From: Ascidiaceihabitans sp029251465
GTDB taxonomy: Bacteria; Pseudomonadota; Alphaproteobacteria; Rhodobacterales; Rhodobacteraceae
DNA: 64,000 nucleotides
Direction of reading: 5' to 3'
Assembly (NCBI RefSeq): GCF_042932805.1
Contig: NZ_CP170633.1
Location: forward strand, 1,922,001 to 1,986,000
Part shown: one piece after another, positions 33,655 through 40,883 of the stretch
Layout: each line of letters opens with the position of its first letter
How positions within the stretch are numbered: position 1 is the stretch's first letter
Program-made: the position numbers and the translations under genes
Notes under the pieces: generated by a model
What the model saw: only the letters and a program-made list of their open reading frames with translations
Told to the model about the DNA's origin: nothing
Databases searched by the model: none

Positions 33655-34749
33655 TTAGCTGGCTTTCAATTCGCCAGAATTAATTTGCTCTTGCTCGATG
33701 CTCTCGAACAACGCTTTGAAATTGCCCTCGCCAAAGCCATCGTCGCCTTTGCGCTGGATAAATTCAAAAAAGATCGGGCCGATCACGGTTTTTGAAAAGA
33801 TTTGCAGCAAAATCTTGGTCTCGCCGCCTTCGTCTACACCCTCACCATCGATCAGGATGCCGTGTTTTTTCATGCGATCCAGCGGTTCTTCGTGCCCGAC
33901 AACGCGGGTTTTGGACAGGTCGTAATACGCCTCTGGCGGGCCCGGCATGAATTTCAGGCCATTGCCGGCAATCGTGTCGGTGCTGTCGTATAAATTGTCC
34001 GAACCTACGGCGATGTGCTGGATGCCTTCGCCGTTGTATTTTTTCAGATAGGCCACGATTTGACCAGTTTCACCGCGATCCTCGTTGATCGGAATGCGGA
34101 TGCGGCCACAGGGGGACGTCAACGCACGGCTGCGCAACCCGCTGTGTTTGCCTTCGATATCAAAGAACCGGATTTCGCGGAAATTGAACAGATCGCCGTA
34201 GAACTTGAACCACTTGTCCATGTTTCCTTTGTGCACGTTGTGCGTCAGGTGATCGAGGTAAAAGAAGCCGACGCCGCGCGGTTTGGATTGCACAATCCAG
34301 TCGAAATCTGCGTTGTAAGGCGACGTGTCAAAATACTGATCGACGAAATACAAAAGCGAGCCGCCGATGCCTTCGATCGCCGGCATATCCAGCGTTTTGT
34401 CAGCCCCGGTGTAGGGCACGCCGCCCTTTGCCACCGCATGATCAAACGCTTTTTGCGCATCCGCCACACGCCAGCCCATGGACGGGGCGCAAGGCCCATG
34501 TTCATCGACAAAGCGCGCCGCAAAGCTGTCGGAATCAGCGTTCAAGATATAGGTCACATCGCCTTGCTGCCACAGCTCGATTTGTTTGACCCTGTGATTG
34601 GCCACATGCGCGTAGCCCATTTTTGTGAACACGTCGCGCAGCGCTTGGGGGTCAGGATGCGCGAATTCGACAAATTCAAACCCGTCGGTGCCTGCCGGGT
34701 TTTCAGCCGTGATTTCAGCGCGCGGTGCGTTATGCGGGAAAGGGCCCAT
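33655..34749 (-). CDS. hpd: 4-hydroxyphenylpyruvate dioxygenase
   Basis: A 364-residue non-haem Fe(II) dioxygenase converting 4-hydroxyphenylpyruvate to homogentisate in tyrosine degradation. The iron ligands are His167 (DHLTHNV), His245 (GIQHIAV) and Glu329 (FFEFIQR). FNFREIRFFDIEGKHSGL and the C-terminal KGDDGFGEGNFKALFESIE are family signatures. A divergent Lrp-type regulator gene starts 135 bases away and probably controls it. No homogentisate dioxygenase is in the window. Confidence 0.97.
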   Translation of the reverse strand: MGPFPHNAPRAEITAENPAGTDGFEFVEFAHPDPQALRDVFTKMGYAHVANHRVKQIELWQQGDVTYILNADSDSFAARFVDEHGPCAPSMGWRVADAQKAFDHAVAKGGVPYTGADKTLDMPAIEGIGGSLLYFVDQYFDTSPYNADFDWIVQSKPRGVGFFYLDHLTHNVHKGNMDKWFKFYGDLFNFREIRFFDIEGKHSGLRSRALTSPCGRIRIPINEDRGETGQIVAYLKKYNGEGIQHIAVGSDNLYDSTDTIAGNGLKFMPGPPEAYYDLSKTRVVGHEEPLDRMKKHGILIDGEGVDEGGETKILLQIFSKTVIGPIFFEFIQRKGDDGFGEGNFKALFESIEQEQINSGELKAS

Positions 34750-34884
34750 CGATATCTCCAGATTCTATGATTTCGTGTAGATTACCCGCAATCAAACGCG
34801 CATATCGCGCATTGTGACGCACGCGGATTGCAATTTGCGCGTGCTTTGTGCAAAATCAGGCAATTCACGCAAGGAACACGCACC
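34750..34884. promoter_or_regulatory. divergent hpd / Lrp-regulator control region
   Basis: A 135-base gap between divergent starts. It contains a GCGCATATCGCGC near-palindrome (about 34797-34812) and repeated TTGCGCGTGC / TTTGTGCAAAA-type sequence (about 34830-34855) that could be Lrp-family sites. AAGGAAC precedes the regulator's ATG. Exact promoters are not clear to me. Confidence 0.4.
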
Positions 34885-35340
34885 ATGTTGGATGCCACCG
34901 ACACCCGTCTGCTTGCCGCCTTGCAAAAGGATGCGCATCTGACCTCGCAACAACTGAGCGAACAATTGAACCTATCGGCTAGCCAAGCTGGTCGGCGCCG
35001 GCAACGTCTTGAGGCCGAAGGCTACATCGAAGGCTACACCGCGCGCCTGAACCCTACCCGCCTTGGCCTTGCTGTGCAGGGGTTTGTGCAGGTGCATCTG
35101 TCCACCCACGGCCCCGAACATTCTGCCAGCTTTGCGCGATTGGTGAAAACCCAGCCTCAGATCACGAGCGCGTGGACAATGACCGGCGATGCGGACTATC
35201 TATTGAGGGTGTATTGCGCTGATCTTGGCGCGCTTCACCAATTGATCCACGACGTGTTGCTGCCCCATGTGGCCGTGGCCCGTGTGCACAGTCAAATTGT
35301 GATGGACCAGTTGAAGCGCGACAGTCCGCTGCCCACATAG
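34885..35340 (+). CDS. Lrp/AsnC-family transcriptional regulator
   Basis: A 151-residue regulator with an N-terminal helix-turn-helix (LDATDTRLLAALQKDAHLTS, then LNLSASQAGRRRQRLEAEGY) and a C-terminal ligand-binding RAM domain (about 65-148, with GDADYLLRVYCADLGAL). I use the ATG at 34885, which has AAGGA upstream and starts the HTH; the ORF's earlier start adds 19 residues without family resemblance. Divergence from hpd suggests control of aromatic amino acid degradation in response to tyrosine or phenylalanine. Confidence 0.93.
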   Translation: MLDATDTRLLAALQKDAHLTSQQLSEQLNLSASQAGRRRQRLEAEGYIEGYTARLNPTRLGLAVQGFVQVHLSTHGPEHSASFARLVKTQPQITSAWTMTGDADYLLRVYCADLGALHQLIHDVLLPHVAVARVHSQIVMDQLKRDSPLPT

Positions 35341-35370
35341 ATTCAGCCGCCGAACCAACAGGAGCCTCGC

Positions 35371-37245
35371 TTGGAAAGTTTTCTCTATCAAGCTTCGATC
35401 TACCTTGTCGCCGCCGTGATCGCGGTTCCGATTGCTGCACGTTTGGGGCTGGGATCGGTTTTGGGGTATCTCGCGGCCGGGATCATCATTGGTCCGGTGC
35501 TGGGTCTGGTCGGAACCGAGACGCAGGATTTGCAGCATTTTGCTGAATTTGGCGTGGTGATGATGCTGTTCCTGATCGGGTTGGAGCTGGAACCACGCGC
35601 CCTTTGGGACATGCGGCATCGGCTGTTGGGCCTTGGCGGCATGCAGGTGGTCCTAAGTGCTGCGGCCCTCATGGGGGTCGCGCTGGCCTACGGGCAACCT
35701 TGGGGCACATCCTTGGCAATTGGTCTGACGCTGTCGCTTAGTTCGACGGCTATCGTGTTGCAAACGTTGAATGAAAAGGGATTGATGCAAACCACTGGCG
35801 GGCGATCCGTGTTTTCGGTGTTGCTGACCCAAGACATCGCGGTGATCCCCATCTTGGCGTTTTTGCCGCTGCTGATCGTGACGCTGCCTGTCACGGTTTC
35901 CGAAAACGGAGCACTGCAGCGGGTCAGTGATGCGGCCCACGGCGATGGGCATCACGCCATGAGCCTGGTTGAGGGCTTGCCTGCCTGGGGCGTGACGCTG
36001 GTCACAATCGGGGCGATTGCCGCGATCATCTTTGCCGGTATTTTCCTGACCCGTCCGGTGTTTCGGTTCATCCACGCAGCGCACCTGCGCGAGATGTACA
36101 CGGCCCTTGCCCTGCTGATCATCGTGAGCATTTCGTTCCTGATGATGCTGGTTGGTCTGTCCCCGGCGTTGGGCGCGTTTCTGGCTGGTGTGGTTTTGGC
36201 CTCAAGCGAATTCAGGCACGAGCTGGAGTCGGATTTGAACCCCTTCAAGGGGCTGCTGTTGGGGCTGTTTTTCATCACCGTGGGTGCCGGCATCAACTTT
36301 ACCCTGCTGTTTTCAAACATGCCCGCGATCATCTCGATGGCGGTGCTGGTGATCACGATCAAAGGCGCCGTTCTTTGGTTCTTGGGACGCGCATTCAAGC
36401 TGAAGGGGCGCGATCAATGGCTGTTTGCGCTGGGGCTGGCGCAGGCTGGCGAGTTCGGATTTGTGCTGGTGTCGTTTTCCGTCAGCCAAGGGGTGATTGC
36501 AAAAGACGTGGCCGAAACGCTGTTGCTGGTGATTGCGCTGTCGATGCTGATCACGCCGCTGTTGTTCATCGTCTACGAGCTGATTTCGCGCAAATTGGGC
36601 GAGCCTGGCGTGCAACACGAACCGGACGAAATCGACAGCGAAGGACCGGTGATCATCGCGGGCATTGGCCGCTTTGGGCAGATCGTGAACCGACTGGTTC
36701 GCGCCAGCGGTTTTGAAACTGTGGTGTTGGACCACAACATGGAAACGATCCAGTTGATGCGCCGCTTTGGCGTAAAGGGGTTCTTGGGCGATCCGACGCG
36801 CTTGGACATTTTGCACGCCGCAGGTCTGGACACCGCCCGGGTTTTGGTTGTCGCGTTGGATGACAAGGATGCGGCTATCCGGTTGATCAAGACGGCGCGA
36901 AAAGAGCGCCCGGATTTGCACATCGTCGCGCGCGCGTATGACCGCACGCACACCTATCGACTGTTTCAGGCGGGCGCGAATGACATTGTGCGCGAACTGT
37001 TCGACAGCTCACTGCGTGCAGGGCGTTACGTGTTGGAAAATGTCGGCCTCAGCGAATTTGAAGCGGCCGAGGCCGAGCGGGTTTTCTACCATCATGACCG
37101 CGATTCCGTGAAGGAATTGGCGCAGTTGTGGGATCCGTCCTTGCCCGCCAGCGAAAACGCACCCTATGTGGCACGTGCCCGCGAGCTGCAAAACGAGTTG
37201 GAAACCGCGATCTTGTCGCAGGTTGAAACGCGCAAATCGGCGTAG
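35371..37245 (+). CDS. monovalent cation:proton antiporter, KefB/KefC type (CPA2)
   Basis: A 624-residue protein: about twelve membrane helices (residues 5-400) of the Na+/H+ exchanger fold, with GLTLSLSSTAIVLQ and LLGLFFITVGAGI, then a cytoplasmic TrkA-N/RCK domain beginning GPVIIAGIGRFGQIVNRL (about 427-444). Kef systems release K+ and acidify the cytoplasm when glutathione adducts accumulate. The start is TTG at 35371 with GGAGCC upstream; it opens directly on helix 1 (MESFLYQASIY). No KefF/KefG partner gene is nearby. Confidence 0.93.
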   Translation: MESFLYQASIYLVAAVIAVPIAARLGLGSVLGYLAAGIIIGPVLGLVGTETQDLQHFAEFGVVMMLFLIGLELEPRALWDMRHRLLGLGGMQVVLSAAALMGVALAYGQPWGTSLAIGLTLSLSSTAIVLQTLNEKGLMQTTGGRSVFSVLLTQDIAVIPILAFLPLLIVTLPVTVSENGALQRVSDAAHGDGHHAMSLVEGLPAWGVTLVTIGAIAAIIFAGIFLTRPVFRFIHAAHLREMYTALALLIIVSISFLMMLVGLSPALGAFLAGVVLASSEFRHELESDLNPFKGLLLGLFFITVGAGINFTLLFSNMPAIISMAVLVITIKGAVLWFLGRAFKLKGRDQWLFALGLAQAGEFGFVLVSFSVSQGVIAKDVAETLLLVIALSMLITPLLFIVYELISRKLGEPGVQHEPDEIDSEGPVIIAGIGRFGQIVNRLVRASGFETVVLDHNMETIQLMRRFGVKGFLGDPTRLDILHAAGLDTARVLVVALDDKDAAIRLIKTARKERPDLHIVARAYDRTHTYRLFQAGANDIVRELFDSSLRAGRYVLENVGLSEFEAAEAERVFYHHDRDSVKELAQLWDPSLPASENAPYVARARELQNELETAILSQVETRKSA

Positions 37246-37253
37246 GCTGCGGT

Positions 37254-37272
37254 GGTGGGCGACACGCCCACC
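37254..37272. terminator. hairpin between convergent antiporter and cobT genes
   Basis: Arms GGTGGGCG (37254-37261) and CGCCCACC (37265-37272) around ACA. It directly abuts the cobT stop codon on the minus strand and follows the antiporter stop by 8 bases. It is the same palindrome as at 2896-2918. No T tract is present. Confidence 0.65.
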
Positions 37273-38289
37273 TTACCCGTCTGAAACGCCTGCTTCGGCA
37301 AAGGTCGCCATGCCTGAGTGACATGCGATCGCACCTTGCAACACACCGATTGCCAAGGCACCACCTGATGCTTCGCCCAAGCGCAGACCAAGCTGTAACA
37401 GCGGCTCTTTGCCCAATGCGCTTAGCATCCGTGCGTGCGCACCTTCAGCGCTTTGGTGGCCAGCGACGGCATGATCCAGCGCGCCTTTGTGGGCTACTTC
37501 AAGACAGGCGGCAGCGGCGCAACAGATAAATCCGTCCAGAATGACCGGAATGCGCAGCACGCGTGCCCGTAGGATCGCGCCCGCCATGCCTGCCAATTCG
37601 CGCCCGCCAAGGGCCGCCAGAACATCTAGCCCGTCGCCTTTGCCACCGTGCAGCGCGACACCCTCCGCGACGACGTTGGTTTTGGCCTGCAATGCGGCAT
37701 CGTCAACGCCAGTGCCCCGCCCTGTCCAGTCAGACGCAGCGCCGCCAAACAGCGCCATGCCGATTGCCGCCGCAGAGGTCGTGTTGCCAATGCCCATTTC
37801 GCCGGTCACCAGCAGATCAGCACCCGCGTCAACGGCGTCCCAACCGGTGCGCAGGGCGTCGATCACTTCGGCCTCGCTCATGGCGGTGGATTGGGTGAAA
37901 TCAGCGGTCGGCGTGTCCAAGGACAAGGCGTGAACGTCCATTTTAGCGCCGAACGCCTTGGCCAACTGATTGATCGCCGCGCCCCCGTGTTGGAAATTCA
38001 GCACCATCTGTTCCGTAACTTCTGGCGGGAATGCAGACACGCCTTTGGCCGCAACGCCGTGATTGCCCGCGAACACGATGATCTGCGGGGCGCTGAGCGA
38101 CGGGCGGTCAGTGCCGCGCCATCCAGCGTACCAGATCGCGAGGTCTTCGAGCCGGCCCAGCGCGCCGGGCGGTTTGGTCAGCTGGCCGTTGCGCGCCGTC
38201 GCGCCCACCGTTGCATCCGCATCCGCATCAGGCAGGCCTGCCATGATCGCGCGCACGTCGTTCAATGTGTTGAAAGCTGGTTGCGTCAT
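37273..38289 (-). CDS. cobT: nicotinate-nucleotide--dimethylbenzimidazole phosphoribosyltransferase
   Basis: A 338-residue CobT, which makes alpha-ribazole phosphate for the lower ligand of cobalamin. Marks are KPPGALGRLEDLAIWYAGWR (about residues 39-58), FAGNHGVAAKGVSAFP, GEMGIGNTTSAAAI and the C-terminal catalytic Glu332 in FAEAGVSDG. It is divergent from cobS, with 99 bases between the start codons, as in many alphaproteobacteria. Confidence 0.96.
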   Translation of the reverse strand: MTQPAFNTLNDVRAIMAGLPDADADATVGATARNGQLTKPPGALGRLEDLAIWYAGWRGTDRPSLSAPQIIVFAGNHGVAAKGVSAFPPEVTEQMVLNFQHGGAAINQLAKAFGAKMDVHALSLDTPTADFTQSTAMSEAEVIDALRTGWDAVDAGADLLVTGEMGIGNTTSAAAIGMALFGGAASDWTGRGTGVDDAALQAKTNVVAEGVALHGGKGDGLDVLAALGGRELAGMAGAILRARVLRIPVILDGFICCAAAACLEVAHKGALDHAVAGHQSAEGAHARMLSALGKEPLLQLGLRLGEASGGALAIGVLQGAIACHSGMATFAEAGVSDG

Positions 38290-38388
38290 GTCTGTACCCT
38301 ATCCGATGCCACTGGCGTCTCTTGTCAGACGCCTCGCGCCTGTTTACCCAATGCATGTCGCACTGCAAGACAAGAAAAAGGCGCTGAA

Positions 38389-39147
38389 ATGAATAAAAAC
38401 GACCCATTCCAACCCTCGGCTTGGGATTTGATTGTCGCGGCTGCGCTGCTGACGCGCCTGCCCTTGCCACACGCCCCGAAACAGGCGTTCGAAAATCAGG
38501 CGCGCGCGGTCTGGGCCTTTCCGCTGGTTGGTTTGCTGATTGGCGCATTGATGTGCGTGGTTGGGGCCCTTGCGCTGGCTTTGGGTCTAGAGGCTGGCAT
38601 TGCTGCCGGACTGATGCTGGGTGCGTCTGTCGTCGCGACCGGTGCGATGCACGAAGACGGTCTTGCGGACTGCGCCGACGGGTTTTGGGGTGGCTTTGCC
38701 CCTGCCCGCCGATTGGAGATCATGAAAGATAGCCAGATTGGTACCTACGGTGTTCTGGCCCTGATCATCGTGATCGGCTTGCGATGGATGGCCTTGGCAA
38801 CGTTGATTAATTTCGGCTGGGGTGCGGTGATTTGCGCCGCAGTTCTGTCACGCGCGATGATGCCGATTGCGATGAATACGCTGCCGTATGCCCGCGAAAA
38901 CGGGTTGGCACACAGCGTCGGCAAACCATCAAGCCGGGTTGTGCAAATCGCTGTAATCACAGGCGTAGTCCTTGCATTGCTGGCCGCTGGATGGTCCGCG
39001 TTGGTCGCGCTGCTGGTCGCCCTTGCCTGCGCGGCACTCGTTCGGTTGATCGCCAAGGCGAAAATCGGTGGTCAGACCGGGGATGTTCTGGGGGCGACGC
39101 AAATCATCAGCGAAACAGCGGTTTTGATCACGCTGGCGATCGTTTAA
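38389..39147 (+). CDS. cobS: adenosylcobinamide-GDP ribazoletransferase (cobalamin synthase)
   Basis: A 252-residue membrane enzyme with about six helices, joining adenosylcobinamide-GDP and alpha-ribazole (phosphate) to form cobalamin. The acidic signature HEDGLADCADGFWGG (about 83-97) and the later DSQIGTYGVLALI are diagnostic. The ATG at 38389 (MNKNDPFQPSAWD) is used; the long ORF upstream is antisense to cobT. The 99-base gap to cobT is too short for a B12 riboswitch. Confidence 0.95.
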   Translation: MNKNDPFQPSAWDLIVAAALLTRLPLPHAPKQAFENQARAVWAFPLVGLLIGALMCVVGALALALGLEAGIAAGLMLGASVVATGAMHEDGLADCADGFWGGFAPARRLEIMKDSQIGTYGVLALIIVIGLRWMALATLINFGWGAVICAAVLSRAMMPIAMNTLPYARENGLAHSVGKPSSRVVQIAVITGVVLALLAAGWSALVALLVALACAALVRLIAKAKIGGQTGDVLGATQIISETAVLITLAIV

Positions 39148-39153
39148 ACGAAG

Positions 39154-39190
39154 ACCGCGCGCATCCCTGAGGACACGCGCGGTGATTTTC
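39154..39190. terminator. terminator between convergent cobS and carD
   Basis: Arms ACCGCGCG (39154-39161) and CGCGCGGT (39176-39183) form a perfect 8-bp stem, followed by GATTTTC on the plus strand. It begins 7 bases after the cobS stop and lies 18 bases from the carD stop. Confidence 0.65.
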
Positions 39191-39207
39191 ACAAACGTTT
39201 AAGTGGT

Positions 39208-39723
39208 TTAGGCGGCCGCGATACGGCTGCTCAGAACGTCACCGATTTGCTGGGCGGCACCCAACTCGTCACCACTGTTCACGGCGGCAACTTCGCGTGT
39301 CAGACGCTCAAGAGCGGCTTCGTACAATTGACGCTCGGAATAGCTTTGCTCGCGCTGGTCATCGGTGCGGTGCAAATCACGGACCACTTCGGCAATTGCG
39401 ATCAGATCGCCCGAGTTGATCTTTTGTTCGTACTCTTGCGCACGACGTGACCACATGGCGCGCTTGACCTTGGCCTTGCCCTTAAGCGTTTTCATCGCAT
39501 GCGCGATCACGTCAGGCGACGACAGCGACCGCATGCCAATGTCCGTCGCTTTGTTTGTCGGGACCCGCAATGTCATCTTGTCTTTTTCAAACGCAATGAC
39601 GAACAGCTCGAGCGTGAGCCCTGCGACTTCTTGTTCCTCAACCGAGACGATTTGGCCAACGCCATGCGCTGGGTAAACCACAAATTCATTGGGGCGGAAG
39701 TCGAGCTTTTTCGATTTGGTCAT
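39208..39723 (-). CDS. carD: CarD family RNA polymerase-binding transcription regulator
   Basis: A 171-residue CarD. The N-terminal RNA polymerase interaction domain reads FVVYPAHGVGQIVSVEEQEV (about 13-32), TLRVPTNKATDIGMR follows, and the helical C-terminal DNA-binding part includes RRAQEYEQKINSGDLIAIAE. CarD stabilises open promoter complexes, notably at rRNA promoters. The ATG at 39723 is the first in frame. It lies downstream of fdxA on the same strand after a 352-base gap. Confidence 0.95.
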   Translation of the reverse strand: MTKSKKLDFRPNEFVVYPAHGVGQIVSVEEQEVAGLTLELFVIAFEKDKMTLRVPTNKATDIGMRSLSSPDVIAHAMKTLKGKAKVKRAMWSRRAQEYEQKINSGDLIAIAEVVRDLHRTDDQREQSYSERQLYEAALERLTREVAAVNSGDELGAAQQIGDVLSSRIAAA

Positions 39724-40054
39724 TCAATATCCTCGTTGCACGAATGTGCAGTGTCATTCACGCGCATCTGCACGCAGTTCATTTAGAGCGCGGGCCTGTG
39801 GTTCACCCATTTTTCGACAGTCAAAAACGCATGATACGGGGCGCACAGTGTGCCTCGTTTCAGATGCGTTTGATCAGAAGTTAATAGGTCCCGATCCTTG
39901 GTGAATGCGGGAGATGTACAGGTCCGTCACGTTTCATGTGTGTCCACACCATATCACAAAAATGACCCTTTCGAAAGTTTCCGAGAGGTCAATTTAAGCG
40001 AAATACTACGAAATCATCGGAATTATTGACGAATCCAGAGTATTTTTTCCTGCC
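39724..40054. other. non-coding leader region upstream of carD
   Basis: About 330 bases with no ORF that I can support. It should carry the carD promoter on the minus strand and a long 5' leader. A TTGACC (minus strand, near 39990) is the best -35-like hexamer, but I see no good -10 at the right distance. No riboswitch-like conserved core was recognised. Confidence 0.5.
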
Positions 40055-40077
40055 AAAACCGAAAAATGATTCGGTTT
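40055..40077 (-). terminator. hairpin directly after fdxA
   Basis: Arms AAACCGAA (40056-40063) and TTCGGTTT (40070-40077) with a 6-base loop. On the minus strand the stem begins within the fdxA stop codon and is followed by TTGGCAGG and then a T-rich stretch a little further on. A weak but plausible terminator separating fdxA from carD. Confidence 0.5.
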
Positions 40078-40414
40078 AACCGCCTTCACCCGGCGCTTCG
40101 GAGAAGTATTTCTCGAGCTTGCCAGTTTCACCGTCGCGTTCTTCGGCCTCGGGCAGCTGGTCTTTTTTCGTGATGATGACCGGCCAAAGTTCTGAATACT
40201 TGCGGTTGAATTCAACCCATTTTTCCATGTCCGGTTCGGTGTCTGGACGGATCGCATCTGCTGGACATTCAGGTTCGCACACACCGCAGTCAATGCATTC
40301 ATCAGGATGAATGACCAACATGTTTTCACCCTCGTAAAAGCAGTCCACAGGACAGACTTCGACGCAGTCAGTGTATTTGCAAGCAATGCAGGAATCGTTG
40401 ACGATATAGGTCAT
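40076..40414 (-). CDS. fdxA: 7Fe ferredoxin FdxA ([3Fe-4S][4Fe-4S])
   Basis: A 112-residue ferredoxin. Cluster cysteines lie at residues 9, 17, 21 and 40, 43, 46, 50 (TYIVNDSCIACKYTDCVEVC and DECIDCGVCEPECP), with extra Cys12 and Cys25, as in Azotobacter-type FdI. The C-terminal half (about 58-112) is the usual helical extension. It transfers electrons in the cytoplasm. Gene order S4 protein, fdxA, carD is common in Rhodobacterales and relatives. Confidence 0.96.
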   Translation of the reverse strand: MTYIVNDSCIACKYTDCVEVCPVDCFYEGENMLVIHPDECIDCGVCEPECPADAIRPDTEPDMEKWVEFNRKYSELWPVIITKKDQLPEAEERDGETGKLEKYFSEAPGEGG

Positions 40415-40466
40415 AAATGCGCTCGTTGTGAAACGTGTTGATCACTAGCTAAATCAGGCGGACCAA

Positions 40467-40883
40467 TCATTCAAGCGGATCACTGTTCGTATCGTCGAAT
40501 AGCGAATGATAAAGATCGCGTTGACGGCGATTGCGCTTGGTCGGGCGACCTTTTCCTTCAAAGCTGGGATTGGTGGGTGGTTTGTCCTGTTTTGCCGGCG
40601 CGGGCGGGGACAAATCAGTATAAAGTGTTTGCGCTTCGGGGGCCGGGCCGCGGCGTTTTCCGATGTCATCGATCTGGATTACGCGAACTTGATCGCCAAT
40701 CGCAAAGGTCACGATATCTCCGGCACTGATCTGTGTTGCGCGCTTTGTCACCCGCTCGCCGTTCAGGCGCAGGCCACCGCCAGTCACACAGGCGGCAGAA
40801 ATCGAGCGGGATTTGAAAAAACGGGCGAACCACAGCCATTTGTCTAGCCGCAGTTTCGCCCGTGGATCAGTGTGATCCGGCAA
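40467..40883 (-). CDS. S4-domain RNA-binding protein (HslR-like)
   Basis: A 138-residue protein with an N-terminal S4 domain: LRLDKWLWFARFFKSRSIS (about 10-28), GGGLRLNGERVTKRATQISA and DIVTF. Homologue Hsp15/HslR binds stalled 50S subunits carrying nascent chains. The C-terminus is basic (GRPTKRNRRQRDLY). No ATG is available; the TTG at 40883 directly follows the helicase TAA (TAATTG), so translation is probably coupled. The pairing with an RNA helicase suggests RNA or ribosome maintenance. Confidence 0.88.
   Translation of the reverse strand: MPDHTDPRAKLRLDKWLWFARFFKSRSISAACVTGGGLRLNGERVTKRATQISAGDIVTFAIGDQVRVIQIDDIGKRRGPAPEAQTLYTDLSPPAPAKQDKPPTNPSFEGKGRPTKRNRRQRDLYHSLFDDTNSDPLE

Noticed and set aside
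38290..38388. A B12 riboswitch between cobT and cobS.
   Set aside because: Only 99 bases lie between the start codons, and no B12-box-like sequence is visible.
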